Assembly: GCF_033783015.1 (NCBI RefSeq)
Contig: NZ_CP123907.1
Span: 2,294,001-2,358,000 of the forward strand
Reading direction: 5' to 3'
Length of the DNA: 64,000 bases
Source of the DNA: Corynebacterium sp. 21KM1197
GTDB taxonomy: Bacteria > Actinomycetota > Actinomycetes > Mycobacteriales > Mycobacteriaceae
Shown in pieces: positions 22,485 to 31,802 of this stretch; position 1 is the stretch's first letter; the number at the start of each line of letters is the position of its first letter. The position numbers were made by a program, and so were the translations under genes. The notes below the pieces were generated by a model. That model made no database searches, had not been told where the DNA came from, and saw only the letters and a program-made list of their open reading frames with translations.

Positions 22485-24806
22485 TTACAGGCCTAAGAGT
22501 TCCCCAACCTCGTTGGGCAGGATCTCCACCATATCGCCGCCCTGGTTATAGTCCTGCGGGTTCGGTCCCGGCGCGGGTTGCTCCGCCGGAGCGGCCGGAG
22601 CCGGTGCTGGCGCGGGAGCCGGAGCCGCGGGCTGAGCGGGGGAGGGAGCGGGTTGCTCCGCCGGAGCGGCCGGTGAGGGCTGCTGGGCCGGGGCGTTCTC
22701 CGTAGGGCCCTGCTCGGTTCCGGTGTTGGAGTTCGTCGTGCCCGTGGTTCCCGTGCCCGAGGCGGTGGAACCGGAGGTATCGCTCCAGGAGGAGGAACCA
22801 GAGGTCGTGCCCGGCGCGGCGTAGCCTCCGCCGTAGTATCCGGTGCCCCAGGTGACCGGTCCGGCCGGGGCGAAGTCCTCAAAGTCTCGGCCATCGAGGG
22901 CGCCGTCGAGGGTGGCCTTCCAGATGTCCGTGGGCAGGCCGGAGCCGTACATGGAACCGCCCCAGGCGTTGAGCAGCGGGGAGTTATCCTCGGTGCCCAC
23001 CCACACGGCGGTGGCCAGCTGCGGGGTGGAACCCACCATCCAGGCGTCCTTGTTGTAGCCGGTATCGCCCAACTGCGTGGTGCCCGTCTTGGAGGCGGAG
23101 GGGCGGCCACCGGCAAGGGTCTTGCCGTTGGAGTAGGCCGCGATGGGCTGCATGGCGTCGATCACGTTATCGGCCACCACCTCGTTCACGCGGCGCTCGC
23201 CCTCCTGGCCCGCGCGCTCGTAAAGCACCTCGCCGTTGGCCGTCTCCACCTTTTGCACGAAGTGGGGCTGCTGCCACACGCCGCGGTTGGTCAGCGTGGC
23301 CACGGCCACCGCCATATCCAGCGGGCGGGACTGGTACTGCCCCAGCACGATGCCCTCGTAGGGCTGCTCGCCGTTCTCCGTGAGCGTCTGCGGGATACCC
23401 GGCAGGGAGCGCTCGATGCCCAGGGCGTGCGCCATATCGGCGGTGTCCTGGGTGCCGTTGGCGAGGTCATTTTGCAGGCGGATGAAGCTGGTGTTGTGGG
23501 AGTACTTCAGGGCGTCCTTGATGGAGCAGAAGCCGCAGTTGAAGCCCTCCACGTTGTTCACCGTGATCCCACCGGGCAGGGTCACCGGATCGGAGGAGTA
23601 GCCGGTGGACAGCGGAATGCCCTGTTGCAGGGCGGCCGCCAGGCCAAAGATCTTGAAGGTGGAGCCGGTTTGCAGGCCCGCGTTGGCGTAATCCCAGCCG
23701 TGGGCATCCTCACCGCCGTAGTAGGCGCGCACCGCGCCGCTGGCCGGCTCCACGGACACGGCCGCCGTGCGCACGTTCTCCTGCTCACCCTGGAGGTTAT
23801 TGTGCACCGCACTCACGGTGGCCTCCTGGGCCTGCTTATCAATGGTGGTGGTGATCTTGAGGCCGCGCGTGGTCACGTCCTGTTCGGTGATGCCCAAGGT
23901 TTCCAGTTCCGCCATCACCTGGTTCTTGATCATGCCGTTGGTGCCATCGGCCTCGGTGTAAGCGCTGTAGGAGGCGGGGTCGGTGGTCTCCGGGTACACG
24001 GCGTTGGCCCGATCCTGCGGGGTCATGCCGCCGATCTCCACCATGCCGTCCAGCACGTAATTCCAGCGCAACTCGGACTCGGAGCGATTCACCCAGGGAT
24101 CGAGCTGGCTGGGGCGCTGAATGGCGGCCGCCAGCACGGCGGCCTCCTCCGGGGTGAGTTCCGCAGCGTGCTTGCCAAAGTACGCCTGGGAAGCGGACTC
24201 CACGCCATAGGCGTTGCGGCCAAAGTACACGGTGTTGAGGTACGCGGAGAGCACCTCTTCCTTGGACCACTCGTTGGCCATCTTGGTGGAATACACCAAC
24301 TCGCGCAGCTTACGCTCGATGGAATGCTCGTTGCCCACCAGCATGTTCTTCACGTACTGCTGGGTGATGGTGGAGCCACCGCCGGCGGAACTATCACCGC
24401 GCAACTGGCCCAGCACGGCGCGGCCAAAGCCGGTGATAGAGAAGCCTGGGTTGGTCCAGAACTCCCGATCCTCCGCGGCCAGCACGGCGTTGCGCATGCC
24501 CTCGGGGATCTGGTCATAGGGGATCTGCTGGCGGTTGCCGTCCGGGGGCACGATGCGCGCCAGTTCCTCGGAGGAATCCGAGGTAAAGATCTGCGAGACC
24601 TGCTTGGCGGATAGTTCCTCCGGCTCGGGCACCTTGGCCATGATGTACGCCGCCATGAAGCCAATGATCGGCAGCAGAATGAGCAGGGTGAGAACACCCA
24701 GCGAAGTCCACATGATGGGACGCTTGCGGAAGCCTCGCTTGGGCTCATCGTCCTCGTCGAAGTACTCGTCCTCGTACTCCTCGTACTGGCTATTATCTCT
24801 TGACAC
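22485..24806 (-). CDS. ponA: class A penicillin-binding protein (PBP1-type)
   Basis: A 773-residue bifunctional peptidoglycan synthase. It has an acidic cytoplasmic tail, one membrane anchor (31-56), a GT51 glycosyltransferase domain with EDREFW near 112 and GGSTITQQ near 143, and a transpeptidase domain with STFK near 382, SHN near 435 and KTGTT near 572. The last 110 residues are a Ser/Thr/Gly then Pro/Ala/Glu-rich tail (EQPAPSPAQPA-like repeats), common in corynebacterial PBP1a/1b and probably wall-spanning. Translation starts at GTG 24804-24806. It heads the ponA-GT87-small protein group. Confidence 0.93.
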   Translation of the reverse strand: MSRDNSQYEEYEDEYFDEDDEPKRGFRKRPIMWTSLGVLTLLILLPIIGFMAAYIMAKVPEPEELSAKQVSQIFTSDSSEELARIVPPDGNRQQIPYDQIPEGMRNAVLAAEDREFWTNPGFSITGFGRAVLGQLRGDSSAGGGSTITQQYVKNMLVGNEHSIERKLRELVYSTKMANEWSKEEVLSAYLNTVYFGRNAYGVESASQAYFGKHAAELTPEEAAVLAAAIQRPSQLDPWVNRSESELRWNYVLDGMVEIGGMTPQDRANAVYPETTDPASYSAYTEADGTNGMIKNQVMAELETLGITEQDVTTRGLKITTTIDKQAQEATVSAVHNNLQGEQENVRTAAVSVEPASGAVRAYYGGEDAHGWDYANAGLQTGSTFKIFGLAAALQQGIPLSTGYSSDPVTLPGGITVNNVEGFNCGFCSIKDALKYSHNTSFIRLQNDLANGTQDTADMAHALGIERSLPGIPQTLTENGEQPYEGIVLGQYQSRPLDMAVAVATLTNRGVWQQPHFVQKVETANGEVLYERAGQEGERRVNEVVADNVIDAMQPIAAYSNGKTLAGGRPSASKTGTTQLGDTGYNKDAWMVGSTPQLATAVWVGTEDNSPLLNAWGGSMYGSGLPTDIWKATLDGALDGRDFEDFAPAGPVTWGTGYYGGGYAAPGTTSGSSSWSDTSGSTASGTGTTGTTNSNTGTEQGPTENAPAQQPSPAAPAEQPAPSPAQPAAPAPAPAPAPAAPAEQPAPGPNPQDYNQGGDMVEILPNEVGELLGL

Positions 24807-24882
24807 CTACGGTCCCCATCATTGAGCGTGTATTTGACATGCAGGTTACTTGCTTCACCCGGCCCAGGTCTAACCCTCAAGA

Positions 24883-25272
24883 CTAGCCGTGCACACCGGG
24901 CTCACCCGGCGCGCCCGCCACGGCTGTGGCGGAACTGACAAGGTGATTCCACCGACACCCCGGGCACACCTCCACCGTGTGCACCGTGACCTCGCCGCGC
25001 TCGGCCACCAGCGCCTCGATTTCCTCCTCGTTGCGGGCGGTGCCGGAGCGACGCCCCAGCTCCTCGCCGTGTACCCAGCGCACCACCCGCAGTTCCTCGC
25101 CGCCGCACACCGGGCAGGGGCGCTCGGCGGGCTGCCCGTGGAAACGGGCGGCGGTAACGAGGAGGAAGTCGGCGTCGCAAAGCGCCTCCCGGGGCACTTG
25201 ACCTGCGCGGAAGCGCTGAAGCAGCGTGCGGCGCTGCCACTGATGGCTGACCTCATAGCGGTAATGAATCAC
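24883..25272 (-). CDS. DUF5318-type zinc-ribbon-like protein
   Basis: A 129-residue soluble protein conserved in corynebacteria and relatives. Two CxxC pairs, CPVCGG (near 56) and CPGC (near 108), could bind one zinc ion. Starting with IHYRYEVSHQWQRR, it uses GTG 25270-25272. A frame continuing upstream lies antisense to malR and usp and is rejected. It is divergent from malR, the arrangement I recall from related genomes. Function unknown. Confidence 0.7.
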   Translation of the reverse strand: MIHYRYEVSHQWQRRTLLQRFRAGQVPREALCDADFLLVTAARFHGQPAERPCPVCGGEELRVVRWVHGEELGRRSGTARNEEEIEALVAERGEVTVHTVEVCPGCRWNHLVSSATAVAGAPGEPGVHG

Positions 25273-25356
25273 GGGGGAAAGCCTAGAGAAAACCGTGCGA
25301 GGGGCGCGGCCACCGCCTAAGCCCGTACTGTTTCTGCCTGCATACTTCTTTAGCGC

Positions 25357-25370
25357 TACAGTAGAGCGTA
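25357..25370 (+). promoter_or_regulatory. leaderless promoter of malR
   Basis: The -10 TACAGT (25357-25362) ends 7 bp before the ATG at 25370, so the mRNA starts at the start codon. No clear -35 is seen 17 bp upstream, and there is no ribosome site. Confidence 0.6.
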
Positions 25371-25822
25371 TGAATTCCCCCACCCCTGACGTGGTGGCGC
25401 GAAAGGTGCGCCCCGCTCTGACCAAACTGTATGTGATGTACTTCCGCATGGCGAGCCAGTCCAACCTCACTGGCCCGCAGCTTTCCATCATGACCCGGAT
25501 GAAGGAAAACGGTGAATCGCGGATCAGCCACCTGGCTAAGGAAGAGGGGATCCGTATGCCCACCGCCTCCAATGCGCTGCACCAACTGGAGCAGCGCGGC
25601 ATGGTGGAGCGCCTCCGCGATACCCACGATCGACGCGGCGTGCGCGTGCGCCTGACCGACCTGGGCATGGCGGAATTAGAGCGAGTGGGCGAGGAGCGCA
25701 CGCAGAACCTCACCGAGATGCTAGAAAAACTCTCCCCGGAGGAACTGCGCCGTGCCGATGAATTTGTGGACGTGATTAACGTCCTGGCCTCCAAGTACGG
25801 CGTGCCCGAGTCTCCCCAGTAA
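25370..25822 (+). CDS. malR: MarR-family regulator (MalR-like)
   Basis: A 150-residue winged-helix regulator (HTH about 50-75, wing RDTHDRRGVRVRLT). Its placement next to the PBP/DUF5318 genes and just before a universal stress gene matches the MalR locus of Corynebacterium glutamicum, where MalR acts in stress-responsive envelope remodelling. The orthology is inferred from synteny and family. The start MNSPTPDVV is chosen from the -10 position; an in-frame GTG/ATG upstream would lie before the promoter. The regulated targets are not visible here. Confidence 0.75.
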   Translation: MNSPTPDVVARKVRPALTKLYVMYFRMASQSNLTGPQLSIMTRMKENGESRISHLAKEEGIRMPTASNALHQLEQRGMVERLRDTHDRRGVRVRLTDLGMAELERVGEERTQNLTEMLEKLSPEELRRADEFVDVINVLASKYGVPESPQ

Positions 25823-25903
25823 CCCGAGTCTCCCCAGTTACGGTATCTCCCTCGCACACCCCGGCATGATGCCCGGCGAGCCCGGCGGCAGGAAGGTGAT
25901 GGA

Positions 25904-26884
25904 TTGAGCACGGATTCCCCCAAGAGCGCTGCGCAGGACACCCCCTCGCGCGGCCCCCAGCGGATTCTCGTTGCGTGGCGCCCCGACGCCCCCCGGACGG
26001 ATTCCATCGAGTTTGCCGCCTGGCTCGCCCGCACCGCCGACGTGCAAATCAGGGTGGTCACCACCTTCCTGCGCCCCTGGCCCACCACCTCGCTGCAAAA
26101 ACTCGGCGGGAAGTACCGCACCTGGCAGGAAAAGCAGCAGCGCGCCTGCCACAAGGCCGTCACCCGCGCCCTGGAGCGGGCACAGATCGACCAGAAGCAC
26201 TGGGATAAGCACGTATCCGTGTTTGTGGAGGGCCCCTCGCAGCACGCCCTGCTCACCCAGGCCGCCGAGGATTTTGATGCCCACCTGGTGATCCTCGGCT
26301 CGCGCGCGGCCGCACCCAAGGGACGGTTCCTGGCCAACTCCACCGCGGACGCCCTGCTCCATTCCTCCCCCAAGGCCCTGGGTTTGGCCCCGCGCTCGGT
26401 GAAACTGGCCAAAAACGGCGTCAAGCGCGTGAACTTTGCCTACCTGGGCACCGAGGACACCGACCGCGACCCCAGCCTGGACTACGCCGCCCAGATGGCC
26501 CAGGCCTGGGGCACCCCGCTGCGTATCCTTTCCTTTTCCCCCTCGGACATCGCGGACGTCTCCCTGGCCGGGCACTTCAACCTCGCCAAGGAACTCACCC
26601 ACGATTGGCGCGAGCACTCCCTGGCCATGCTGGATCGCGCGCGGGACTGGATCGCCTCCCGCTACCCCGACCTCGAACTGGAATCCGAGGTGGGCACCGG
26701 CCCCGGCTGGGCGGGGGCCGTGGACGCGCTCAAGTGGAAAAAGGGCGACCTGCTCTGCCTGGGTTCTCACCCGCTGGGTCCCATCGAGCGGGTATCCGTG
26801 GGCAGCACCGCCACGGATTTTCTCCCGCACGTGCGCATGCCCGTGATTATCTATCAGGTGCCCAGGAAGTCCGCTCCCACATAA
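25904..26884 (+). CDS. tandem universal stress protein
   Basis: A 326-residue protein with two Usp domains (about 20-165 and 175-320). Each ends in the nucleotide-binding signature of the family: GSRAAAPKGRFLANSTADALL in the first and GSHPLGPIERVSVGSTATDF in the second. Translation seems to begin at TTG 25904-25906, preceded by GGAAGG, 5-10 bp upstream. It is 81 bp downstream of malR and probably shares its transcript. Its biochemical role is unknown. Confidence 0.85.
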   Translation: MSTDSPKSAAQDTPSRGPQRILVAWRPDAPRTDSIEFAAWLARTADVQIRVVTTFLRPWPTTSLQKLGGKYRTWQEKQQRACHKAVTRALERAQIDQKHWDKHVSVFVEGPSQHALLTQAAEDFDAHLVILGSRAAAPKGRFLANSTADALLHSSPKALGLAPRSVKLAKNGVKRVNFAYLGTEDTDRDPSLDYAAQMAQAWGTPLRILSFSPSDIADVSLAGHFNLAKELTHDWREHSLAMLDRARDWIASRYPDLELESEVGTGPGWAGAVDALKWKKGDLLCLGSHPLGPIERVSVGSTATDFLPHVRMPVIIYQVPRKSAPT

Positions 26885-27027
26885 GGATGGTGGCGCCATA
26901 AAAGCGGTGCTGCTATAAGGACGGTGCCGCACAAGGGCGCGCGGAGGAAATACAGTGGTTCCCGGTGGCGGTGCTCAGGCCGCACCTCGCCCGCAGCCCC
27001 TCCTTACTATCCCGAAAGGAAGAAATC

Positions 27028-27663
27028 ATGCCGCACGCCGTTGTCACCGGAGCCAGCAGGGGAGTGGGGCGAGACGTCGCCGCGCTGCTTCTTCGCGCGG
27101 GCTGGGAGGTCAGCGCCCAGTATCACTCCCGGCCGGACGAGGGGCTTGGTGTAACCCGGTGGTGGCAGGCGGACTTCCGCCAGCCGCTCCCCGACGATCT
27201 TCCCCTGCCCGAGCGGATCGACGCCCTCATTCATTGCGCCGGGATCTGCCCCATCGGCACCACCGACTCCCTGACCCGCCGCGCGTGGGAGGAATCGCTG
27301 GCCGTGAACCTGCACGCCCCGGTGGAACTGACCTCCCGGGCGCTGCCCGCGCTGCGGGCCGCGGGCGGGCACATGGTGTACGTCAATTCCGGGGCCGGGC
27401 TCCACTCCAAGCCGCAGTGGTCCGCCTACTCCACCGCCAAGCACGCGGCCCGCGCCTGGTGCGACGCGCTGCGCGCCGAGGAACCGGAGATCCGCGTGAC
27501 CAGCGTGTACCCCGGGCGCATCGCCACGGATATGCAACGCGGAATCGTCGCGGAGCTGGGCGAGGAGTGGCGGCCGGAATCCTACCTGGACACCGCCGAG
27601 GTAGCCCAGGCCATCGTGGCGGCGCTGGGCAGCCACACCACGGATATTCAGGTGCGCCCATGA
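27028..27663 (+). CDS. short-chain dehydrogenase/reductase
   Basis: A 211-residue classical SDR with the cofactor motif TGASRGVG (7-14), the NSG strand with catalytic Ser near 115-117, and YSTAK (catalytic Tyr/Lys). Rossmann-fold features suggest NADP(H). The ATG at 27028 follows AAAGGAAG by 7 bp. The substrate is unknown; related actinobacterial genes act on small carbonyls. It overlaps the downstream membrane gene by 4 bp, so the two form an operon. Confidence 0.85.
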   Translation: MPHAVVTGASRGVGRDVAALLLRAGWEVSAQYHSRPDEGLGVTRWWQADFRQPLPDDLPLPERIDALIHCAGICPIGTTDSLTRRAWEESLAVNLHAPVELTSRALPALRAAGGHMVYVNSGAGLHSKPQWSAYSTAKHAARAWCDALRAEEPEIRVTSVYPGRIATDMQRGIVAELGEEWRPESYLDTAEVAQAIVAALGSHTTDIQVRP

Positions 27664-28148
27664 CCCCGCCCGCACGCCCCGAGCACCCGGAAAACAACCT
27701 ACACAGCGACGCCGACTACACCAACAAACTCCCGCCCGCGCCGCACAGCCCGGAGGATCTGGCCCGCGCCACCGACCCCGCCGTGCAGCACGAGCGCAAC
27801 CGCGCCTCCACCCGCCAGGCTCTCTGGTGGTTGGGTGGCACGGTGGTGCTCTCCGCCGTGGTCTGCCTCGTCCTGGCGCTGCTGGCGCGCGCCCTCGGCG
27901 GGCCCTACTGCGAAGCGGGGGAGGCGACCTGGCTGTGCAGCCGCGCCGCGCAGGTGTGGTGGGGGGTGGGTTCTGCCGTGGTGCCCGTGGCGGGGCTCGT
28001 CGGCTGCATGGTCATCATGGTGCGCAAACTCCAGCGCTATACCCGCTGGCGCGCCTGGATGGGAATCTTCTGGGTGCTCGTGCCGCACGCCATGATGTGG
28101 ATGACCACCACGCTGCCCTACGCCATCGTGGGCAACCCGGCGCTGTAG
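27660..28148 (+). CDS. conserved membrane protein
   Basis: A 162-residue protein: a polar N-terminus (1-52) rich in Pro, His and Glu, then three hydrophobic helices (about 55-78, 95-120 and 132-155). The ATG overlaps the SDR stop (ATGA). Two Cys residues (GGPYCEAGEATWLC) in the predicted first external loop may form a disulfide. No family recognised. Confidence 0.65.
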   Translation: MTPPARPEHPENNLHSDADYTNKLPPAPHSPEDLARATDPAVQHERNRASTRQALWWLGGTVVLSAVVCLVLALLARALGGPYCEAGEATWLCSRAAQVWWGVGSAVVPVAGLVGCMVIMVRKLQRYTRWRAWMGIFWVLVPHAMMWMTTTLPYAIVGNPAL

Positions 28149-28207
28149 GGGGCTTTCAAGGGTTTGGCTTAGCGACGTCGCCAAGCCGAGCCCGCCAAGC
28201 CGCGCGC

Positions 28208-28528
28208 CTAACCCTCCTCGCAGGAATCCAGCACCACCTCGAACTCCAGGAGTTCCGCCTTGGTGGCGGCGGGGCGGCGCTTCTCCTGGCCCTCGCCCTC
28301 CCCGTGGGCGGCCGCCGCGCGGTTATCGCGCCAATCGGCGTAAGAGGCCTCATCCTTCCACCAGGTGACCACAAAGTAGCGTTCCTCCCCGGCGGTGGGG
28401 CGCAGCAGCTGGAAGCCCTCGAAGCCGGGAGCCTGATCCACGGCGTGCTTGCGGGCGGCAAAGCGCTCCTCCAGGGTCTCGGCCGCCTCGGCGGGCACGG
28501 TCAGGGCGTTGATCTTCACGATGCTCAT
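28208..28528 (-). CDS. mhuD: MhuD-type heme-degrading monooxygenase
   Basis: A 106-residue ferredoxin-like dimeric heme oxygenase of the antibiotic-biosynthesis-monooxygenase superfamily. The sequence follows Mycobacterium tuberculosis MhuD closely (VKINAL, PGFEGFQLLRP, GEERYFVVTWW). It keeps, at the same numbers, Asn7, Trp66 and the heme-ligand His75. MhuD releases iron from heme as mycobilin without CO. The start MSIVKINAL is chosen by this alignment. The gene stands alone on the minus strand, with no iron box nearby. Confidence 0.87.
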   Translation of the reverse strand: MSIVKINALTVPAEAAETLEERFAARKHAVDQAPGFEGFQLLRPTAGEERYFVVTWWKDEASYADWRDNRAAAAHGEGEGQEKRRPAATKAELLEFEVVLDSCEEG

Positions 28529-28572
28529 ACGGCCCAGCATAGACCTCCCGAGCGCGCTTAGGGCGTGGGCGC

Positions 28573-28905
28573 TTAAGCCGTGGTTTCCGGTGTTTTTTGC
28601 CTATCCAGCCAGGTGCCCAGGAGTAGGGCCGCCAGCATAATCAGCGGCCAGCTCCACCGGCCAAGGTCCCACGCCGCAGCCGGATCCGTGGCTAAGGTAA
28701 AGAGCCACCTCAGCACGATGGTTCCCCCGTAGAGCAGGCAGATATAGGGCCAGCGTTCCCACCCCCGGAAGAGATACGCGGACACCGGAAGCACAAGGGT
28801 AAGCGGAATAAGCCACGCCACCCCCTGCTGCACCGCACCGATGGAAAGCGCGATGGCAAAGAGCACGGTGATCACCAGCCCCACTATCACGCGCCTGCGG
28901 TGCAT
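28573..28905 (-). CDS. small polytopic membrane protein
   Basis: A 110-residue protein with four hydrophobic helices (about 5-24, 28-45, 52-70 and 85-101), starting MHRRRV and ending in a charged tail. It follows the DoxX-like gene by 6 bp on the minus strand, so they form an operon. No family recognised. Confidence 0.6.
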   Translation of the reverse strand: MHRRRVIVGLVITVLFAIALSIGAVQQGVAWLIPLTLVLPVSAYLFRGWERWPYICLLYGGTIVLRWLFTLATDPAAAWDLGRWSWPLIMLAALLLGTWLDRQKTPETTA

Positions 28906-28911
28906 ACTAAG

Positions 28912-29313
28912 TTACTTCTTCTTCCTCAATAGACCATCCACGGACAGCGCACCCGGCCCCACGAACACCAGGATGAACAGCGCCCAGCACAGCAGGGCGC
29001 TGGCCACGCCGCCGTTATTCAGCAGGGTCAGCCCCTCCGGCTGGTGCATCCAGAAGTACGCCACCGCCATGCTACCGGAGGAGAGGAAGGCGGCGGTGCG
29101 GGTGAACAGACCGAGGATCACCAGGCCGCCGCCCACGATCTGAATAGCGGCCGCCCACCAGGTGGGGAAGGCAAAGAGTTCCGGTGCCTCAAACTCCCCG
29201 GCCACCGGCCAATCGAAGAAGCGGGAACTACCGTAGAAGAAAAAGATCAGACCAATAGCAATGCGATACAACGCAAGAGCGCCGGGCGTGGCGCGTTCCA
29301 AAAAGTTTTGCAC
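28912..29313 (-). CDS. DoxX-family membrane protein
   Basis: A 133-residue protein with four hydrophobic segments and the DoxX-type start (YRIAIGLIFFFYGSSRFFDW ... FAFPTWWAAAIQIVGGGLVILGLFTR split by the second helix). Family members act in quinone/thiosulfate or redox-stress membrane functions, but the role here is unknown. It begins with GTG. The downstream small membrane gene is co-transcribed. Confidence 0.75.
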   Translation of the reverse strand: MQNFLERATPGALALYRIAIGLIFFFYGSSRFFDWPVAGEFEAPELFAFPTWWAAAIQIVGGGLVILGLFTRTAAFLSSGSMAVAYFWMHQPEGLTLLNNGGVASALLCWALFILVFVGPGALSVDGLLRKKK

Positions 29314-29328
29314 GCACCAAGCATAGCC

Positions 29329-30240
29329 TTAACTGACCTGCTCGCACTCTTTTCGTCCACAATGGTGTATGCCCTCGCCGCCGCTCTCCTCGCCGTTCCA
29401 GCAGGAATCGCAGATAAGCACCTGACGGCGGCAGGTATCCTCATTCGCGCAGTTGCGGAAGGAGGTGGTGTGCTCCCCGCAGTGCACGCAGCGTCCCAGG
29501 CGCGCGGGGTCGATGCCAAAGTTCATGGTCATCCTGCGATCAAAAACGTACAGCGAGCCCTCCCACAGGCCCTTATTCCCATAGGCCTCTCCGTAGCGGA
29601 CAATGCCGCCGTCGATCTGGTAGACCTCCTTGAAACCCCGGTTGCGCATGAGCGCGGAGAGCACCTCGCAGCGGATACCGCCCGTGCAGTAGGTGACCAC
29701 GGGGCGATCCTTGAGGGCGTCATACTTGCCGGACTCCAATTCCGCGATGAAGTCATGCGTGGTGCGCACGTCCGGCACCACGGCGTCTTTGAACCTGCCG
29801 ATCTGCGCCTCCATCGCATTGCGGCCGTCAAAGAACACCACCTCCTCGCCCCGGCGCTCCACCAGCTCATTGACCTCGTGCGGCTTGAGGTGTACCCCGC
29901 CGCCGACCACCCCGTGCTCGTCCACGCGCAGTTCCTCCGGCGCGCCAAAGGCCACGATCTCCTCGCGGGCTTTGACCGAGAGGCGGGGGAAGTCCTCCGC
30001 ACCACCCTCGGACCACTTGAACTCCATGCCCTTGAAGCCGGGGTATTCGCGGGTCTTTTTGATGTAGCGCTTGCAGGCCGCCATGTCCCCGCCCACGGTG
30101 CCGTTGATGCCGTGCCGGGAGATGAGGATCCGCCCGCGCAGCCCTAGGGACTCGCACAGATCGCGCTGCCAGAGGCGCACGGCCTCCGGGTCCGCGATGG
30201 GGGTGAACTTGTAATACAGAAGGATTTTCCCGAGCGACAC
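29329..30240 (-). CDS. trhO: tRNA U34 hydroxylase (rhodanese-domain YceA family)
   Basis: A 303-residue TrhO/YceA protein. An N-terminal acylphosphatase-like domain (1-95) precedes a rhodanese domain with the active-site TYCTGGIRC (Cys185). The C-terminus has several Cys pairs ([22 protein letters not shown]), likely a zinc-binding tail. TrhO makes 5-hydroxyuridine at tRNA position 34, the precursor of cmo5U/mo5U-type modifications. It starts at GTG 30238-30240. Confidence 0.88.
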   Translation of the reverse strand: MSLGKILLYYKFTPIADPEAVRLWQRDLCESLGLRGRILISRHGINGTVGGDMAACKRYIKKTREYPGFKGMEFKWSEGGAEDFPRLSVKAREEIVAFGAPEELRVDEHGVVGGGVHLKPHEVNELVERRGEEVVFFDGRNAMEAQIGRFKDAVVPDVRTTHDFIAELESGKYDALKDRPVVTYCTGGIRCEVLSALMRNRGFKEVYQIDGGIVRYGEAYGNKGLWEGSLYVFDRRMTMNFGIDPARLGRCVHCGEHTTSFRNCANEDTCRRQVLICDSCWNGEESGGEGIHHCGRKECEQVS

Positions 30241-30245
30241 GGCCC

Positions 30246-30539
30246 TTAGTCTACGCCGCGCCCCTCATCGGCCTCAGCGTCAGGCTGCCGACGCCCCGAG
30301 CCCCGGGATTGCCACTCCCGTCGCTTCCGCTCGCGCTGCGAGGGCGTGGGAATAGCCCCCACCACCGCGCCGCCGAGGGTATAAATCACCAGTTCCTTCC
30401 AACTGAAATGAATGTCCTCCACGCTCACCGTGGAGCCGATGGTGGAACTAATATCAATGTTAAAGAGCGCCATGAGGCAATAAATTGCGGCACCGATGGC
30501 GGCAAATGCGGGGATTGATATTAGTTTCCGCTTCATCAT
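30246..30539 (-). CDS. small membrane protein
   Basis: A 97-residue protein with two hydrophobic helices (about 8-26 and 48-64) and an Arg/Lys-rich, Pro-free C-terminal tail. It begins MMKRK, with GGGTGA a few bases upstream. It precedes trhO on the minus strand by 5 bp and is probably co-transcribed with it. Unknown function. Confidence 0.65.
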   Translation of the reverse strand: MMKRKLISIPAFAAIGAAIYCLMALFNIDISSTIGSTVSVEDIHFSWKELVIYTLGGAVVGAIPTPSQRERKRREWQSRGSGRRQPDAEADEGRGVD

Positions 30540-30710
30540 CGTGTATCACCCGATCCCGACGATACCAATACCCCCATCCGGGGGCCACCACCCCCACTCC
30601 TTGAACGATTCACCCGCGTTTTCACCCCACAGACGGCCGCCACACGCCCCGCGCGGGCCTACGCTGCCCCACAGGCATATCCCCTCTTACCGAAAGAAGA
30701 AAGGTTCCTC

Positions 30711-31802
30711 ATGGGCAACAAGAAGATTCGCGTGGCCATCGCCGGGGTGGGCAACTGCGCCACCTCTCTGATTCAGGGCGTGGAGTATTACCGCGATACC
30801 CCGGCCAGCGAGCGCGTTCCGGGCCTCATGCACGTGCAATTCGGGGATTATCACGTGGGCGATATTGAGTTCGTGGCGGCCTTTGACGTGGACGCCGCCA
30901 AGGTGGGCCAGGATCTTTCCGCCGCCACGCGGGCCTCGCGGAACTGCACCATCACCATCGCGGAGGTGCCGGAACTGGGCGTGACGGTGCAGCGCGGCCC
31001 CACCCTCGATGGCCTGGGCACCCACTACCGCGAGGCGGTTGCGGAATCGGAGGCGGAGCCGGTGGACGTCGCTAATGCCCTGCGGGAGGCAAGCGCGGAC
31101 GTGCTGGTGTCCTTCCTCCCCGTGGGCTCGGAGGCGGCGGATAAGGCCTACGCGCAGGCCGCGCTGGACGCCGGGTGCGCCTTTGTCAATGCCCTGCCGG
31201 TATTCATCGCCTCCGATCCCGAGTGGGCGGAGAAGTTCCGCGCGGCGGGGTTGCCGATCATCGGGGACGATGTGAAGTCCCAGGTGGGGGCCACCATCAC
31301 GCACCGGGTGCTGGCGCGGCTCTTTGAGGAGCGCGGCGTGCGCCTGGATCGCACCATGCAGCTCAACGTGGGCGGCAACATGGATTTCCAGAACATGCTG
31401 GACCGCGAGCGCCTGGAATCCAAAAAGATCTCCAAGACCCAGGCGGTGACCTCGAACTTGCAGGACGGCCCCCTGGCGGGCAAGACCAGCGACCGCAACG
31501 TACACATCGGCCCCTCGGATTACGTGGAGTGGCTGGACGACCGCAAGTGGGCCTACGTGCGCCTGGAGGGCACCGCCTTTGGTGGGGTGCCGCTGAACCT
31601 GGAATACAAACTAGAGGTGTGGGACTCCCCGAACTCCGCAGGCATCATCATCGACGCCCTCCGCGCCGCCAAGATCGCCCTGGATAGGGGAGTGGGTGGG
31701 CCGATCATGCCCGCCTCCTCCTACCTCATGAAGTCCCCGCCGGAGCAGCTTCCCGACGACCTCGCGCGCGAGCGCCTAGAGGAGTTCATCGCGCAGGGCT
31801 AG
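30711..31802 (+). CDS. ino1: inositol-3-phosphate synthase
   Basis: A 363-residue enzyme that converts glucose 6-phosphate to 1D-myo-inositol 3-phosphate with bound NAD. It is short, as in Actinobacteria. The dinucleotide loop is GVGNCATS near residue 12, and conserved segments include [20 protein letters not shown] and NSAGI. In corynebacteria the product feeds mycothiol and phosphatidylinositol/lipomannan synthesis. The ATG follows AGAAAGG. The 170-bp upstream gap is C-rich and contains TTGAAC (about 30601-30606) as a possible -35; no clear regulator site. Confidence 0.95.
   Translation: MGNKKIRVAIAGVGNCATSLIQGVEYYRDTPASERVPGLMHVQFGDYHVGDIEFVAAFDVDAAKVGQDLSAATRASRNCTITIAEVPELGVTVQRGPTLDGLGTHYREAVAESEAEPVDVANALREASADVLVSFLPVGSEAADKAYAQAALDAGCAFVNALPVFIASDPEWAEKFRAAGLPIIGDDVKSQVGATITHRVLARLFEERGVRLDRTMQLNVGGNMDFQNMLDRERLESKKISKTQAVTSNLQDGPLAGKTSDRNVHIGPSDYVEWLDDRKWAYVRLEGTAFGGVPLNLEYKLEVWDSPNSAGIIIDALRAAKIALDRGVGGPIMPASSYLMKSPPEQLPDDLARERLEEFIAQG

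Noticed and set aside
25273..26424. minus-strand extension of the DUF5318 gene
   Set aside because: The extension runs antisense through malR and usp, which have clear family domains and promoters.
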